The notes under the pieces are model-generated. The model was not told the origin of the DNA. It did not search any database and saw only the letters and a list, made by a program, of their open reading frames with translations. A DNA stretch of 64,000 bases, from assembly GCA_949825045.1 (NCBI GenBank), contig OX463808.1, positions 29,015,674 to 29,079,673 of the forward strand. Reading direction: 5' to 3'. The translations under genes and the position numbers were made by a program. Shown one piece after another: positions 30,995 to 43,857 of this stretch; within the stretch, counting starts at the first letter, position 1, and the number at the start of each line of letters is the position of its first letter. Source of the stretch: Argyresthia goedartella. Its lineage: Eukaryota > Arthropoda > Insecta > Lepidoptera > Argyresthiidae.

Positions 30995-33576
30995 AGGTAC
31001 AACAGTTTGGTTAGGCTTTTCGTAAACTTTTCGCGAAATCGAGAAAATAGGAACAGTTTTTCCTCAATTGCTGCTAAGATTCTTGATTAGAATGGAACGG
31101 TTTATCGCGCTGAGTTTGCAAAAAGAAGTTCTATTTATTATTCCCTTTTCTCCTTTGTTCTGTTTGGAAACCTTTATTTGTTAGGTAAATAATAAGGGCC
31201 ATGAAGGGCAGGGATTTCCAGTTTTATTTAACATGTCAAGGGAAACATGGTAAAAATCCCTGTCTCAAGTCTACCTTTTTATACAACAATATGAGCATCA
31301 CATGTATCATCGGACAATTTGTGTTTTATTATGATCTAATCTATTTCGAGCTTGATCATACTGCAACAGTCTGTATCTGTTTGTATATCGCACAGTCCAA
31401 TACCCGGTTTCGACTGGGAAATATAACCTATTGATAGAAAATTCACACTATTCAGACCTTCGTCGAGCGAACTTCACATTTGAATGTACGGGAAAACCCT
31501 TATGGTAAATCCATTACCATTTTTCCTGACCGCGGTCGACCTTTCAATAAGATCCCTTTTCATTTCAATTCTTTTCTTTCTTTGACTACCCTAGACTACA
31601 GTTAGCTCTACCTTCCAATGTACCACCACTATCTTTTAAGAAGGTTTGATAGTAAAAATACGTTACTTTTTTGTATTGAATGTTTCTTAAAATATTGATC
31701 TTTATTTCATAAATTTCCATGGATTTTCTAATGAAAATGTTGGTGTAATTTAATTTTATCTTTTTGTCTGTCTAATAAACCGTACTAGTAAACTAGTTTG
31801 AATTGGAATTAAACTTTTGTTCAATTTTCCACCGCTGGTAATGTTTTTCTGGTCTGGTAATATTATAGGCGCTGTAGATATTAACAACATATATCTTTGG
31901 GTCATCATAAATGGACCGGGTAAAGGATAAGTAATATGTTGCTTTTGTGAATTTGTAAGGCTTGAGGGCGTATGAAATTATGCCCTTTGTCGTCTGAGCT
32001 CGCCGTTATATTACTGCAGATATATGAATACTTGTACTTAAGTTTTTTTTAGGGTTCAGTACCTAAAACATGTAAAACGCTACGATTATAGTCCATCCGT
32101 GTGTAAAGATTCTTAAAAAAACTGATTCTGTTACTTAATTGTTCTGATGTAGGTCAGTATCAAATCTGAAGCGCCTTATTAATATGATAAAGCAACTATT
32201 ATATTGAGTACGGTGAATATAACTCACCATCGAGATAATTCTATAGCAATTAAATTTGACATATGTCTATACATGTCAAATTTAATTAATATAGTATTAT
32301 CCATTTTCAAATTAATTTTAAAAACAATCCTCGGAAAATTTCGTCGTTTCATAAAATCTATGTCGATTCCGAAGGGAACGGAACGGCACAAGGGATGACA
32401 GCGAATTCAATTATAAGTATACTTAATAAAATAAAAACTCCGGGCGTCCCCCACTTTATCATAATAATAATATAAAATTCGCCCACGATTGACAGCTGCA
32501 CAATAGGGTCCCGTCTCGCGAAAATTATTTAAAAAATATATACTCCAAAACTCAATAAAAAACACGAGTATTCCAAATCGATTTATACCTGAAGGCACTG
32601 AAGTCTACTTGACGGGACGTGCTAATTTTACTCTCAAAATAATTTTGTTTTGAGAGCCCCGACATGAAATTGGCTCGTAAAAAGATGGTATTTCACTTCA
32701 GCCCAAACATCGCTGGTTCTAGTTCTCGTATTAATTTTGGTCCCGAAGTCAACCGGCAAACAGGTCAAAGCCCAGAGGTGAATCGGTGAATAGTGAGCCC
32801 TTTATATACAGTTAAGTTAAGGCACTGACCGCCACGATTAATAGTACTCGAGAACCCGTGGATTATGCAGGACAATGGGCATAATTAATTGGTGCTAGAA
32901 TCAGAGTTCAGTCGTGTATTGCGGCTTTGTTCGCGCCGTCTCAATTGAGACCGGTCAAGTCTATTACGGGGGCCACTTCCAGAGTGTGAGGTTCTATTTT
33001 GGACTACAGTTTTCGCTCAATTGACCCTTGATAGTTTGTGTTAAAGCGGCAGTGTTAAATAAGTGATAGTAATTCGGAGTATTGAAAGGGGGCGTCTATT
33101 AATTCCGTGAGGCATTATTAGCAATTTTCTGATTCCCCAACATGTTTTACTTTAATTTAACCCTTTAGTTTCATTTCCCGCAATTTTACTCTGTTTTCTT
33201 TAAGAAAAAATCTTCCTTTCCTCCTCCTTCCTCTCAAAATTTGGTGAGATTCGGCTCGCTACTACGAAGAAATAAATACAACTATACAGAAATTTCATTT
33301 TTGGCAGATTCCGCCACCTTCTGCAATTTTTGACAGCACACGTCAAGCACAATTTTACCGACGCGTCGGCATGATGCACTTTTTTACCGACATGAAGCGG
33401 CATGAAGCGTCATCTGTTGACATCTAACATAACCATAACAAAACAAACCAAAAATGTTTTTCTGGCCTGCTCAACAAGCCAGAAATGTTTTCCTTGACCC
33501 AGATAACAATTAATTGCGGCTCTATAACAGACCATCTTCCACTGCATTTTTTAAATATATTTTTTTTAAATACCTT
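30995..33576. other. Intronic, no gene seen
   Basis: Contains a 14-bp hairpin at 32249-32286 ('attaaatttgacat' and complement), a dispersed-repeat end near 32050 ('agggttcagtacc') and scattered short ORFs without motifs. A motif rich in 'accgacgcgtcggcatg' near 33358-33420 resembles 54330-54420 and may be a small shared repeat. Confidence 0.4.
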
Positions 33577-33813
33577 GGGCACTATTTACACACATTGATC
33601 TAGCCCCAAACTAGGATTCCCTGTATCTTGGGTACTAGACAACGATACACATACTTATATAGATAAATATTATACTTAGATAGATAAACAACCATGACTA
33701 GGCTACAAACATCCGTTCTCATCATACAAATATTTGCCCCCACCGGGACTCGAACCCGGGACCCTTGGCTTCGTCGGCAGGGTCACTGCCGACTCGGCAA
33801 TTCGGGTCGTCAT
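33577..33813 (-). mobile_element. tRNA-derived SINE, family 1, copy c
   Basis: On the minus strand the A-box reads 'tgccgagtcgg' and the B-box 'ggttcgagtcc'. The tail matches 10973-11215 and 14845-15081 almost base for base. It lies 210 bp upstream of a Sox exon, in antisense. Confidence 0.88.
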
Positions 33814-34022
33814 TTCCGAGCAGTGGAGTGAAAATGGACGTGAAATTTAGATTTTTGATTTTGTGACGTAGCTATTTCTGCTTCTCACGACGGAGTATCC
33901 TAGAGTGATCCTCGACTGATTATCTTTTTGTACTCTAAAACTTGTGTTTAGTAGATTGAATTGCAATAGTAATGATACTTTGTCAACTTAACTAAATTAA
34001 ATCCCATTTTTGTTGTCCCCAG

Positions 34023-34165
34023 GCATGGCCGGTGGGGGGATGGGCCAGGCGATGGGGGGGTACTACGGCGCGGCATACGGACCCCTGGGGGCCAGCATGG
34101 CGGCGGCGGCGGCTGCGGCTGCGCAGCAGAACGCTATATCGGCGGCGCTGCAACCGAACTCACAG
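34023..34165 (+). CDS. Sox21b: Sox21b exon: Gly/Met-rich and polyalanine linker
   Basis: A 143-bp exon is entered in phase 1 and left in phase 0. It encodes 'GMAGGGMGQAMGGYYGAAYG', then 'PLGASM', a run of eight alanines, and 'QQNAISAALQPNSQ'. The frame follows the DALRA(G) end of the previous exon and runs into the next exon, whose first codon is Val-Gly. The acceptor is 'gttgtccccag' and the donor is a weak 'caggttggt'. Alanine codons alternate GCG and GCT, so the tract is not a pure triplet repeat. Low-complexity linkers like this are usual after the HMG box in SoxB proteins. The polyalanine might contribute to a repressive function, which is inference. Confidence 0.88.
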
Positions 34166-37100
34166 GTTGGTTGATGTATTATGGTATGGAAATATAAAAG
34201 GACGGTCCAACACCAACGCCTCACTCTTAATTTTCGGTCAACAATGACGTTTTACAATATAGAGTCGAGTTTAGTTTTCGCTTTCTATATTGAGGTTTTT
34301 TGAATCTCCAGACAGATAGAGCTGTAACGATTTTTTCCGATTCAAATTAGGTTCAAAACAAGAACATTACCATGGCAACCATTTACATTCCAATTCGCCC
34401 TATTGGGCTTTATTTACCTAATACCAAGACATGTCTTAAGTCGGCCACGGTAATTTTGCGGATCAAATTAGGTTCCTTATCTGAATCGGCATAAGACGTT
34501 GTATGAAAATTAAAGATGGCTCGAGATTAGTTCTAAGTTCTAACCCAATTTCTATCTTTAGACCAAAGCTACGAGAGCTGCAAAGCGGTAACCCAGCGAA
34601 GAGGTATCCTATACCCGTCTGGGGCACTGGGCATTATCACACTATCATAACACCGTGAAATCAATACAGAACGGTACACCCGTTAAATAAGGTTTCCGTG
34701 CGTTGAAATTTCCTAACCCAATTATACGAACGTGAAAATGCGAATTAAAATAACGCTGACACATAGTCAAATTAACATCTTATTATCATTTTAGATCCTT
34801 TTTTCCTCTGACTTGTTAAAGCGATTTGCACCTCCAAATTTAAATGACGTCACACAATAACAGGCGTGTAATGACGTCGGGATGAGTTTCCGCCGATCAG
34901 CATCAGATGGCGGCAAAATCTCCGACCATTAGCAAAAGGGGATGATATTCCCGTTACGCCGATTTACACGTTGTTTAGTGAAATTCTCGCCCCGTCACGC
35001 GGCCCCTTGCTCCTCTCGCTAATTATTTTGTGACGATTCACTGCGCTGGAGTGTAAACAATAGCATAAATAGGGTTGTACGCATTCAGATGAGCATAGAT
35101 TTCAATTACGGCAGAGGTGCGTTGCTTTGAATCCGGAAAGACATTGCTCGGATGTTTTATGGTTGCGTACTTTCATGTCTGATGTCTGCATTGTTCGGGA
35201 AAGTAATTAATATCTCAAAATCATTCTCCTGAATACAGACAATGGTAAATAGATGATGTTAATGTAGGTATTCAGATAAAGAAAAAGAAAATGACAAACG
35301 TGCCTTCTTATGTACAAACACTGACATTAAGAAGTGAATTGAAACAACAATACCATTCTAATCTAGAAGCATTACAATCCAATAAATTTTAATTCACTCA
35401 ATGGCATACAGAACACCTCATCAAAATGTCACCCCAAACAAACTACAAGACGTCTTAACACATTTGACGTCACATCCACGAGATTAAACGTCAAATAGAG
35501 AACGTAGGGAAAGATTGAGGAGTTTTAAATCGGGCCCCGACTTAAGGGCCTTGATGCGATTTAGGTGAGAGGGCTCGAGAGGGCGCCAGTGAATTATTTG
35601 ACCCTCCCTACAGAATTGTTCTGGGAGTTTTACTCAAGTAGTGTTGTTTTAATTGATTAAAAGGGTGACGGGATCGATGGGAATTCGCTAGCATTCGTAC
35701 TGTCGTCATTGCACCGATTACTATTTTAACTGAACATTAACTAAAAAAATTCATTTCCTGATCCTTTAAAACTAAATAGCTGATGTGGCGTTATGTAGCA
35801 TAACTTATGTTACACTATAGTCATCGCGACCTCAGAAGTCCTATCATATTATTATTCTATTAACGTGTCGAATCGGACCGACCCCGGAACCATATGGGAG
35901 GCAAAACAATCTAATCAGCTACCATTCAATGCTCTCATATTAACACGTAAAGAATACCCACCTTCCAAATCTCGCCCTTATTACTCCGAGGCGGTGGGAT
36001 ATTAAAAAACATGATTAGGCATATTCGCGTGGACAGGTAACCGATCGGATATAACGAACCATTGTGCATTTTCGGATTCGATTATCATGATCGATGGTTT
36101 AACTCGTATGTGAATTGCTACTTTCACGGTTGCTATAGCTGCGGAATCGGTCCAACTTCTTTAGTGTGGAATAGATGTTTTTAACAGCTAACTCAGTGTG
36201 AAATCAGTGCGCGATGCGTTGCTGTTTTGTTTTGATGTATTTGTTTCCGGGAATTAACATAAAGTGTTATTACCAAAATTAAACTGCTACTTTGTTCTAC
36301 TATTTTCTCCCTTATCCTCAATATTACTCGCCAATTTCTTTGAGTAGAAGGTCCAAAGTACATGTGATAATTGAACTATTAAATTGATATAAAACAGTTC
36401 TCAATAAAAATTATGCAAATCTGTCCTCGTGTAAATGGCAGCCCTACAAAACTATATCGAGGATAGTATAATATTAAAACCAGAAGTAATTTTACTCGCA
36501 ACACAAGAAGATATTGATAAACTCATGGTTATATAACGTGAGCAAACCACACACGAATAATTCCAAGTAAATGTTTCTTGGCGTAAGTTGCTGGAATGTT
36601 CACGAAGTCTGGGCCAGGACCGCACGACTGAAGGCTTGTCTATCGGGAAACTGAGCAGCTCGATTCGTGGTCGTAGAAATTTTGGACACAACAATATTAA
36701 AATATAGTTCATACAGCTTACACTGCAACATGGTTGTTCCATCAGTCGCTGCAACATGGTTGTTCCATCAGTCGCTGCAACATGGTTGTTCCATCAGTCG
36801 CTGCGGCCGGACATTGCAAAAAATGTGTGTTTTATATTTATTTCTTCAAAACCACTGATAATTTCTTAATTTCGAACACACACAGTTTTAACATATTTTG
36901 AATACCTATTTTCAATATTCTTTCTAGATGCTAAGAAATAGCAAGTTTTAGCAAGTTTTAGGTGTAAAACAATTTATTAAGTTTTTTCTTTTTCATATAA
37001 TTCCCATTGACATGTGATGTATTCAACAGATTAAAGAAAAGGAACATTTTATTAATTGACATTTTTTCAAGATTTGGATTCCTTTAGTAGGAATAGCGCT

Positions 37101-38633
37101 TCAAAGATTGATCGCATTTCACCAAATTTGAGATTTACCCAGCCGAGTTTTAATAGCTACACGAGGATCAGGAAATGTGTTCAAAGCCAATCCTCGTAGG
37201 TTTCATTCTTGGATGTACATTATAATACTCAAATCACCATCGTTTTCTCTTTTACTTTTGAGTAATAGTTTTGACCTTTTATATGTTATCACTTCTCGAT
37301 CAAGTCTTGTATAATTGGCACCGTTGGCATTAGTTTGGTGTTGGTCTCTTGGGGAAATAACACTAAGTTCTGCTTAAAGACAGCTCACTAAATGTAACTG
37401 GCGCTGTCTTCCCTAACGAGTCTCTGTGTCATCAATAGTCAGTATGAAATGAACTGGCAGACAATACTTAGTTGAGTTAGTAGTCATGAATTACGGCCAT
37501 TATCATATAAGAATAGACACGGAATTCCATACAATGTGTACATTTAAGCAGGTACCTAATTTACAATACCCACGATGAGCTTTACACACTTTACTCAGAG
37601 GGCATTCTTTCTTTTATAAAGTGTCTTGCTAGCCAGCATCACACTGTCCACCAACGTTCTGGGGCCGTAAACTATACGGTTGATGTCGTATTGTGCCAGA
37701 CTAATCCTGATTTAGCATACTAGCCGGGACGTGGTGGCGGTATTTCATGTTCAAAACGATATTTACTGTAGGTGCTACATGCTATGGACTGAGCGGGTAG
37801 GGACGGACGGTCAACGGTGTAAAAAATGTTTGGTGGACCACCATAACATTATTTTGAATTATCTACTTCTATAGCTCTCTTTTTAATTAATAACAATCAG
37901 TTTAATTGTTAGATATGCAACGTCATTATTATTGGAGGGTACCGCTACGAAGTGTTATTACTGCTAGAAAATGCATCACTTTATACGACAGGAATTCAGG
38001 GACATGCATAAGTATCTATTATTCTCATCTATTATTATCATTTTCATTTGGTTTGAACTTGGGATAGTCGCATTAGTTTATTCATGATAAAATATTTTAT
38101 GACATGCAAATAAATGCCATGTTGTTTCGACACATGAAAATCACATTATGAAAAAGCCAACCAAACCTTTCTAGAGAAGTAAATTTCAAACATATTATTT
38201 ATTGATAGATAAATCAGGCGGACATATTTCATAGCATTCACACTGAGCTCAATATTTTGTTGGTACAAAGCAGACACTTCATTATAAAAATTAAAGATGC
38301 TCGTACTGTATCTGATACCCATTATGTTTCATGATTTGTGAATACGAACTGGGCTCTTATCATGGTTTTGACTATTCACATTTACGAAGGTTTACTTTGC
38401 ATTATGGGTTAAATTTATCAACTTTAACTATGATCAAATAGAGCTTCGACTATGCTGGCGTTTAACTTCGACCAAAAACGTTAGTATTTGATAACATTGT
38501 GTTGTTATCTGTGGTCCCATAATTACAAACACCTACACATTTGAATGGTGCTTTGCTATTCAGACACATTATTCCTGCCACTTTAACGCCGAACTTCCAC
38601 TCCAATTTAAGTACAAATCCTACTCCTTTCCAG
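34166..38633 (+). other. Sox21b: Second visible Sox21b intron, 4.5 kb
   Basis: It runs from donor gttggt at 34166 to acceptor 'ctcctttccag' ending at 38633. It is largely free of the mobile-element families seen in the 30 kb intron, which could mean conserved regulatory DNA. The only clear structure is a 26-bp tandem triplication at 36723-36800. ORFs 36452-36757 and 36667-36858 overlap that repeat on both strands and are not supported as genes. Confidence 0.75.
36723..36800. repeat. 26-bp tandem repeat, 3 copies
   Basis: Three exact units of 'ctgcaacatggttgttccat' plus 'cagtcg'. The flanks are unrelated. It is a small minisatellite in a Sox21b intron. Confidence 0.95.
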
Positions 38634-39089
38634 GTCGGCTCTTCAATGGACATGTCCAAATACTCCATCGAAGCTGAGAAATACCGCAGCTACGGCATGT
38701 ACCCGGACCCAGCCCGCGGCTACCTCGACTCAGCAGCTCTGTCCAAAGCTTACATGTACATGGACCAGCAGCAACAGAGGTCATACCCCATGGACATCAG
38801 CAAGATGTATGAGGCCTCCATGGCTGGGCTCAACTCTGGCGGTTCAATGAACTCCGCTCCGTCTAGCTTGTCACCGCGGTCGCCAGCTGAGTCTCCTGAT
38901 ATTAATGTCAAGGGGTCTCAGGACAGGACTGAAGCCGGTAGTACCTCTTCGGGGTCGAACGCTTCGCCTTCGTTACCGTATTACCAGTCGCCGTCGGGGC
39001 TTCTGTCGATGCCACAGTACCCGGGGCAGTATGCACAGGCGGCTCAGGGCGGTACGGAGTTTAGGAGGCCGCTGACAGTCATATTTTGA
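38634..39089 (+). CDS. Sox21b: Sox21b terminal coding exon: C-terminal domain
   Basis: A phase 0 exon encoding 151 residues to a TGA at 39087-39089. It begins 'VGSSMDMSKYSIEAEKYRSY', continues with Tyr/Met-rich and Gln-rich sequence ('YMYMDQQQQRSYPMDISKMY'), a Ser/Pro-rich stretch ('SSLSPRSPAESPDI') and 'LPYYQSPSGLLSMPQYPGQY', and ends 'EFRRPLTVIF'. This composition and the hydrophobic terminus fit the transregulatory C-terminal region of an insect SoxB protein. Codon use is more GC-rich than the surrounding DNA, as expected for a constrained exon. The ORF extends upstream to 38541 only because the intron end happens to be open; the acceptor 'ctcctttccag' sets the start. Confidence 0.92.
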   Translation, partial: VGSSMDMSKYSIEAEKYRSYGMYPDPARGYLDSAALSKAYMYMDQQQQRSYPMDISKMYEASMAGLNSGGSMNSAPSSLSPRSPAESPDINVKGSQDRTEAGSTSSGSNASPSLPYYQSPSGLLSMPQYPGQYAQAAQGGTEFRRPLTVIF

Positions 39090-39740
39090 CCTGATCAGGC
39101 TTAGTAGATGATCTAGGCAGTTTTGTTGTTGATTTTTTCTTTTTTGTTGATATATTATTAGGTGTGTCTGTGTATGTTGTATTCGAGTAAGGAGTGTTTT
39201 TTGCTGCGGAAATGTCTAACAGTTTAGTATTGTCGTGATTTGTCTGGTATGTTAAATCCCTTGTTGGAAAGGTAGATATTATAATGTGTTTTTTTTTTGT
39301 TTCGCACGAGATCTCATTCGTGGTTTTCTAAAGTTCCTTTTATATTGCTTTCCTCCCAACTGCGTATTAGTTATCATAAGAATAAAGTACCTCCTCTGGT
39401 ACAGATAATCTATAGTGATAAAATTACACATTCCGATTGTTGTATATTGTAAATAAAACTATATAGAAAATAACTTATTGTTAAAATATTTGTAACCATA
39501 TTCAGGCGTTTGTTACAGTAAGACGTAAAGCTTAATGTTGGTGTACTTTTTCGGCTATTGTTATTTTAACCGGTCTTAGTTGAAACTTGTGTTTTCTATG
39601 TTAGTGATTCCAAAATCTTTTACCGTAACATCCGCCATTATGATAAAAGTCCAAATCGATGGAGAACAACAACGATTTAGATAGTTTCAGTAGATTTTTT
39701 GTAAATACCTTTTAGTGTTAAATAAATGGAGTACTTATTA
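39090..39740 (+). other. Sox21b: Sox21b 3' UTR with candidate polyadenylation signals
   Basis: AATAAA hexamers occur at 39381-39386, 39452-39457 and about 39721-39726, in AT-rich sequence without repeats. Which site is used cannot be decided from sequence, and the UTR may continue further. Confidence 0.6.
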
Positions 39741-40384
39741 AGTTTAGGTCCGAAAATGATGTCATGATGTAAATATTTATAAAGCTTATAAATAATATTA
39801 ATAACTAGAAGTAAGACAACTTATAAACTACCCTTCTTATTATTTGTTCAGAAATATTATTTTATGTCAGTGCATTTAGAATGTTGCCATATAAGATTTT
39901 TATTCACTTTTTCAACTGTTCTTGTTACAGAGTATGACAATGTCAGTGTAATTTGAAAAACTTACTCGAGCGTTTTCAAATACTTCTGTATATTATATAA
40001 TATATCTTATGACCATGAAAACAATATTCAATTTGCAATGACATTTTTATACCTGGTATAATCAAAATATGTAATTAGAACGAAACAACCAAATCAGTAA
40101 TTTTACGTGGAACAGGCACTTTAGAACTGCCCAATCATACTAAAGCCATGTAAAATGAGTACTTTTTAGGGTACGGGAGTAATTTTAAATTAAAACAGTT
40201 AGATAAACACAAAATTATGAAAAATAAAGAGTGATTTGTCAGTTCAGATAAAATAACGTCAAGTTGAATAGATTCTAGATAATAAAAACTATTCTACTAG
40301 AGTTTACTTAACACTCAAATAAAACGATTAAACTTTTATGTACCTATGGACTTTGTTGTTTGCTTTTTACCGTTTTCTAGGTAA
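39741..40384. other. Downstream of Sox21b, nothing recognised
   Basis: AT-rich and without coding or repeat structure. Possibly still 3' UTR or intergenic. Confidence 0.4.
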
Positions 40385-40620
40385 TTTTAGGGTTCAGTAC
40401 CTGACGGGGGCCAAACGAGACCCTATTAATAGGCCTCCGCTGTCAGTCCGTCTGTCACCAGGCTGTATCTCATGAACCGTGATAGTTAGAAACTTGAAAT
40501 TTTCAAAGATGATCTGAATTAAATAAATATTTAAGGGCTCCGTGATTTTTTTGCCGTTTGTATACATAATGGTACGGAACCATTCGTGCCCGAGTCCGAC
40601 TCGCACTTGGACGTTTTTTT
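40385..40620 (-). repeat. Lepidopteran dispersed repeat, copy d
   Basis: 'gggttcagtacctgacgggg', 'ccaggctgtatctcatgaac', 'aataaatatttaagggctcc' and 'gagtccgactcgcacttgg' match the reverse of copy a. Confidence 0.8.
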
Positions 40621-40834
40621 TATTAGCAGACTACAAAAAATCTGGACAGTGAAAGAATAGCGACATGTAAGCGATTGGAAGTCTGTCAACTGACAATTAG
40701 TAGGTATCTATATTCGACACCCAGCTTATAAACATAGTGATTTTTATTAAAACCTATATCAAATTCAAATATTATATCTCTAAGTGGTTCATTGCACTTT
40801 TTAAACGCAAAAACAACACAGCACCCTCACAAAA

Positions 40835-40890
40835 TGCCATACAAATACTATCACCGCGCCGTTGCCATACAAATACTATCACCGCGCCGT
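40835..40890. repeat. 28-bp tandem duplication
   Basis: Two exact units of 'gccatacaaatactatcacc' plus 'gcgccgtt'. Confidence 0.93.
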
Positions 40891-41196
40891 TGCCATAAGG
40901 GGCAATGATTTGGCGTAAAACAAACAAATCCATCTTTTGTTGGGTAAAATACGCTGTAATAATATAAACAAATGGTTCAATGAATAATGCTGTTCACAGG
41001 GTGTTGTGGCGGCAGAATGTGGTGAATAAAGCTTTTCGATATCTTGGCTGATGACTGTATTCTCATCAAGATACGAAAATGTTCTCAATACAGACCAATG
41101 GATGTAAGTACCTAGACCTACATCTATCTATTACTACTATCTTTCAGGTCAAATCAACTGAACCGAGGTTTAATAAAAACTAGTAGTATTTAATCG
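40891..41196. other. Intergenic, nothing recognised
   Basis: The ORF at 40879-41088 on the minus strand has no motif. Confidence 0.4.
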
Positions 41197-41402
41197 CACA
41201 TCAAAAATACTGATTTGCACTGCAAAAAAGGGTCAACAAAAACACTTTTTTATGTTTTAAATATTTAATGAGTACTTAAGTTTATGTTTTAAGTATTTTT
41301 TGTTATTTTTACATGTTAATTCACATTACATGTTGTTGTTTTCACCTAAGCTACCGCAGTATTTTGCCCTTATCATTGCTGTGCAAATCAGTGTTTTTGA
41401 TA
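41197..41402 (+). mobile_element. Modular hairpin-core element, arm type B, copy 1, hairpin altered
   Basis: The ends 'cacatcaaaaatactgattt' and 'caaatcagtgtttttgat' form inverted repeats. The core shows 'aagtttatgttttaagtatt', 'acatgtt' and 'cacctaagctaccgcagtat' but lacks the G5/C5 hairpin. It matches 51829-52045. Confidence 0.72.
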
Positions 41403-42097
41403 TTTCCCAATAAAAATATATATAATAAATAAATTATCACCTAGAATAATTCAAGGGTTAGGTACTTAATTGGTCGGTACCAGTGGGATTCACAGAAAGT
41501 CAGATTCAACCATTACAAATGGAGATCAAAATTTACATTTAAACTTAAATTTTAGTATTAATATTTAATGTTATGCCTCACCCTGTAAACAAGACACCTC
41601 AACTAAACGAGCTCCCTTCACGTCACCCCTTCACAGCGATATTATTACGATATCACTCGAAAATGCAGTAGGATAAACATTTCACGAAAACGGATGCGGC
41701 GAGACACACCGATTGTTTTTATAACAAACACAAATCCATATTAATTTATACAGACACATTACTGATTGAGAGGGTGTGAGGCTTATTCGTTGGAAGTATA
41801 TTTTTTCAAGTGGGAGTGTAATAAAAGATAAATAAATGTACTGACGCGGTTTCCTTAGAACACAATGCCAGATCAGGTTTCTGGCTCTTTAAACTAAAGT
41901 AAAACTACAACAAAATCTTGTTTCAAAACATGAATCTGGCGGCTGTGTTATTTAGCTAACGAATTTGCTTGATCTGTTGATTTCGGAAATTGATCTTTTG
42001 GTTAGTTAATTGATACAGACAATGGAAAAGATTATCTCTGAGTTGCAGAAAGCTTCCATTATCTCTCCAGCAAGAACATCATTATTTTTATCTGCAA
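41403..42097. other. Intergenic, nothing recognised
   Basis: No coding or repeat structure recognised. Confidence 0.4.
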
Positions 42098-42470
42098 CCC
42101 TCTTTACTGCGTACAAAAACCGCACGTTACGATCAGCATAATGTTAAACTACTTGGTAAAAACTCATTAATTTTTCTGCATATTATGACATTCAAATTTC
42201 GAACTCCGACGCCTGCCTGCGTACCGCCCCTACTTTGTTTGTGAAGTTGGTACTACTGAACAAGCTTAACACGTGCAATGGAATTATCAATGCCACCATG
42301 CCGGTCGAACATGCGGTTCCTGAATACATTAAAGAGAGCTTATGATATGTATAGATAAACTAGTGTATGTAACTGTACATAATTAGGCATTAAAACTCTC
42401 GAATGATATTACTATGCCACTCTCGAGTATTAATGCCCTCCATTGTGTAGCAGTCACATAAACTACTATA
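42098..42470 (-). mobile_element. Compound double-palindrome element, copy 2
   Basis: The reverse strand of 13141-13652 is seen here: 'gtacaaaaaccgcacgttac', 'gaagttggtactactgaaca', 'gtagataaactagtgtatgt' and 'gtagcagtcacataaac'. The outer repeat of unit 2 and the duplicated segment are missing or shortened. Confidence 0.78.
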
Positions 42471-43857
42471 ATGATGTTGCATAAAGAACTTTTCTCAAAA
42501 TTAAACCTCGTAAACCGGTTGAAGATCATATTAAACAATGTAGCCAGAAGTAACAAATTAAATGTATAAAAATAAGTGAATGATTTTAGAAATAGAATCG
42601 TAATTGCAGAAACAAAACGCAAATATGATTTTTTATATGTCAACGAAGCTAAACATCCACAAACTAATCTGGCTCGGTCGCGTAAGCTAATCTCATTCGT
42701 AATTCAATGACTCTAGCGACGGTTTCACCGGGTCAGATAAGTTTGTGGATCTATATCTTGCTTTGCTCATTATCACTACTGTCTTGTCAAGTGTCGTGGT
42801 AATTTGTTATTGCTTAGTTATTTCGTGCAACCTCATTGAAAGCCGCAGTCTGCTGGTCGCACCAGCTGGTCGCACCACCGCAGTCTGCTGGTCGCACCAG
42901 AACATACAAGAAGGACATTGAGCCCAACATCGAAGACTTTTCTGAAGACGGCTTGTTGCCATATTCTCCTCCCGATGAAGTGCTGATGTTCTGGCCGAAG
43001 TTTAGATTATGGACGATAACGGGATTCATAAGCTGGCAGCATGATGTGAAGTCTTATGATGAATACTGGTTTCGGCATTCTTGATTTTATGACATTTGCT
43101 GTGACTTTCTTTTATGTTTGCCGGCATCTTGTGGAAAAGGATTTTTGATTGAGGTTTTAGAAAATTTCGCAAAGGTGAATGGCTTCATCGGTAGACCTAT
43201 TTTGCCACATGTATTTCTTTGGATAGATTGGTTGGCTAAATAAGACGCATTAGGCGAGCCCGCTGGCGATAGGTTCACTTCGCTTCACGAATTATTAGCG
43301 GTGGCCTTGAAGCGCGGTAGCATTTTTTTAATACGTGTACATATGCGCAGTTAGGTCCGCCATTTTCGCCCAGCGCTCTTCGTGGGGCTACATATACAGT
43401 TCAGAGTGGGAAAGGGGTTTCCTTAGATCTTGATTTGACGGCGGCGCGGAAAATATTCCTCTGCATCAGAAAAGAGCGACATAAAATTGTAAATTCAAAG
43501 AAGTACATGAACATGAATGATACAAGAAGTAACACTAATATCTCAGATTTAATGGACTCTTCTTGACTATATAAGTTATTTTTTATTTTAATCGAATTGA
43601 CATACCACTTACGTTTAATGATGGTTTAAAGTAAAACAATCGTTTATGTAACTGGCTGAGAATTAGATATATTCGTGTAATATTACGATCGGGGCGCATG
43701 AAAATCATGAAATAAGCATACATTTGAACCCTCGAATAGTACGAACGACTTCATCGTCTGCCGTCGTATAAAGATCAAATAATACCCATCACTTAACTAG
43801 GTTTTATTATTTTGATATATTATATATATATTTACTACGTTATATATATATAAGGCA
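42471..43857. other. Intergenic, short tandem repeat and unrecognised ORF
   Basis: A 'ctgctggtcgcacca' word is repeated three times in 42848-42898. The ORF at 42836-43084 (82 aa, 'EDGLLPYSPPDEVLMFWPKF') spans it. I recognise no domain and do not call it a gene. An AT-rich 'tatata' stretch closes the region at 43818-43850. Confidence 0.4.

Larger units (their letters stand above)
3811..34022 (+). other. Sox21b: Sox21b intron of 30.2 kb, filled with mobile elements
   Basis: The intron is bounded by donor 'gtgagt' at 3811 and acceptor 'gttgtccccag' ending at 34022. Phase matches on both sides: a G left over from the upstream exon plus GC at 34023 gives Gly. It contains the nested LINE pair (17.3-27.6 kb), several SINEs and many inverted-repeat elements, listed separately. 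No other host exon was recognised inside it. Confidence 0.85.

Noticed and set aside
36723..36800. CRISPR-like direct repeats
   Set aside because: The units are directly abutting without spacers, only three copies, in a eukaryotic intron.
36452..36858. ORFs around the 26-bp repeat in the second Sox intron
   Set aside because: They overlap on both strands and part of each is the tandem repeat. No family signal.
38541..38633. Upstream extension of the last Sox exon
   Set aside because: A strong acceptor 'ctcctttccag' precedes 38634, and the extension does not continue the frame from the previous exon's donor.
42836..43084. 82-aa ORF with acidic, Trp/Tyr-containing sequence
   Set aside because: Its N-terminal part is a tandem repeat and no domain, start context or splice partner was found. 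Kept only as a remark.
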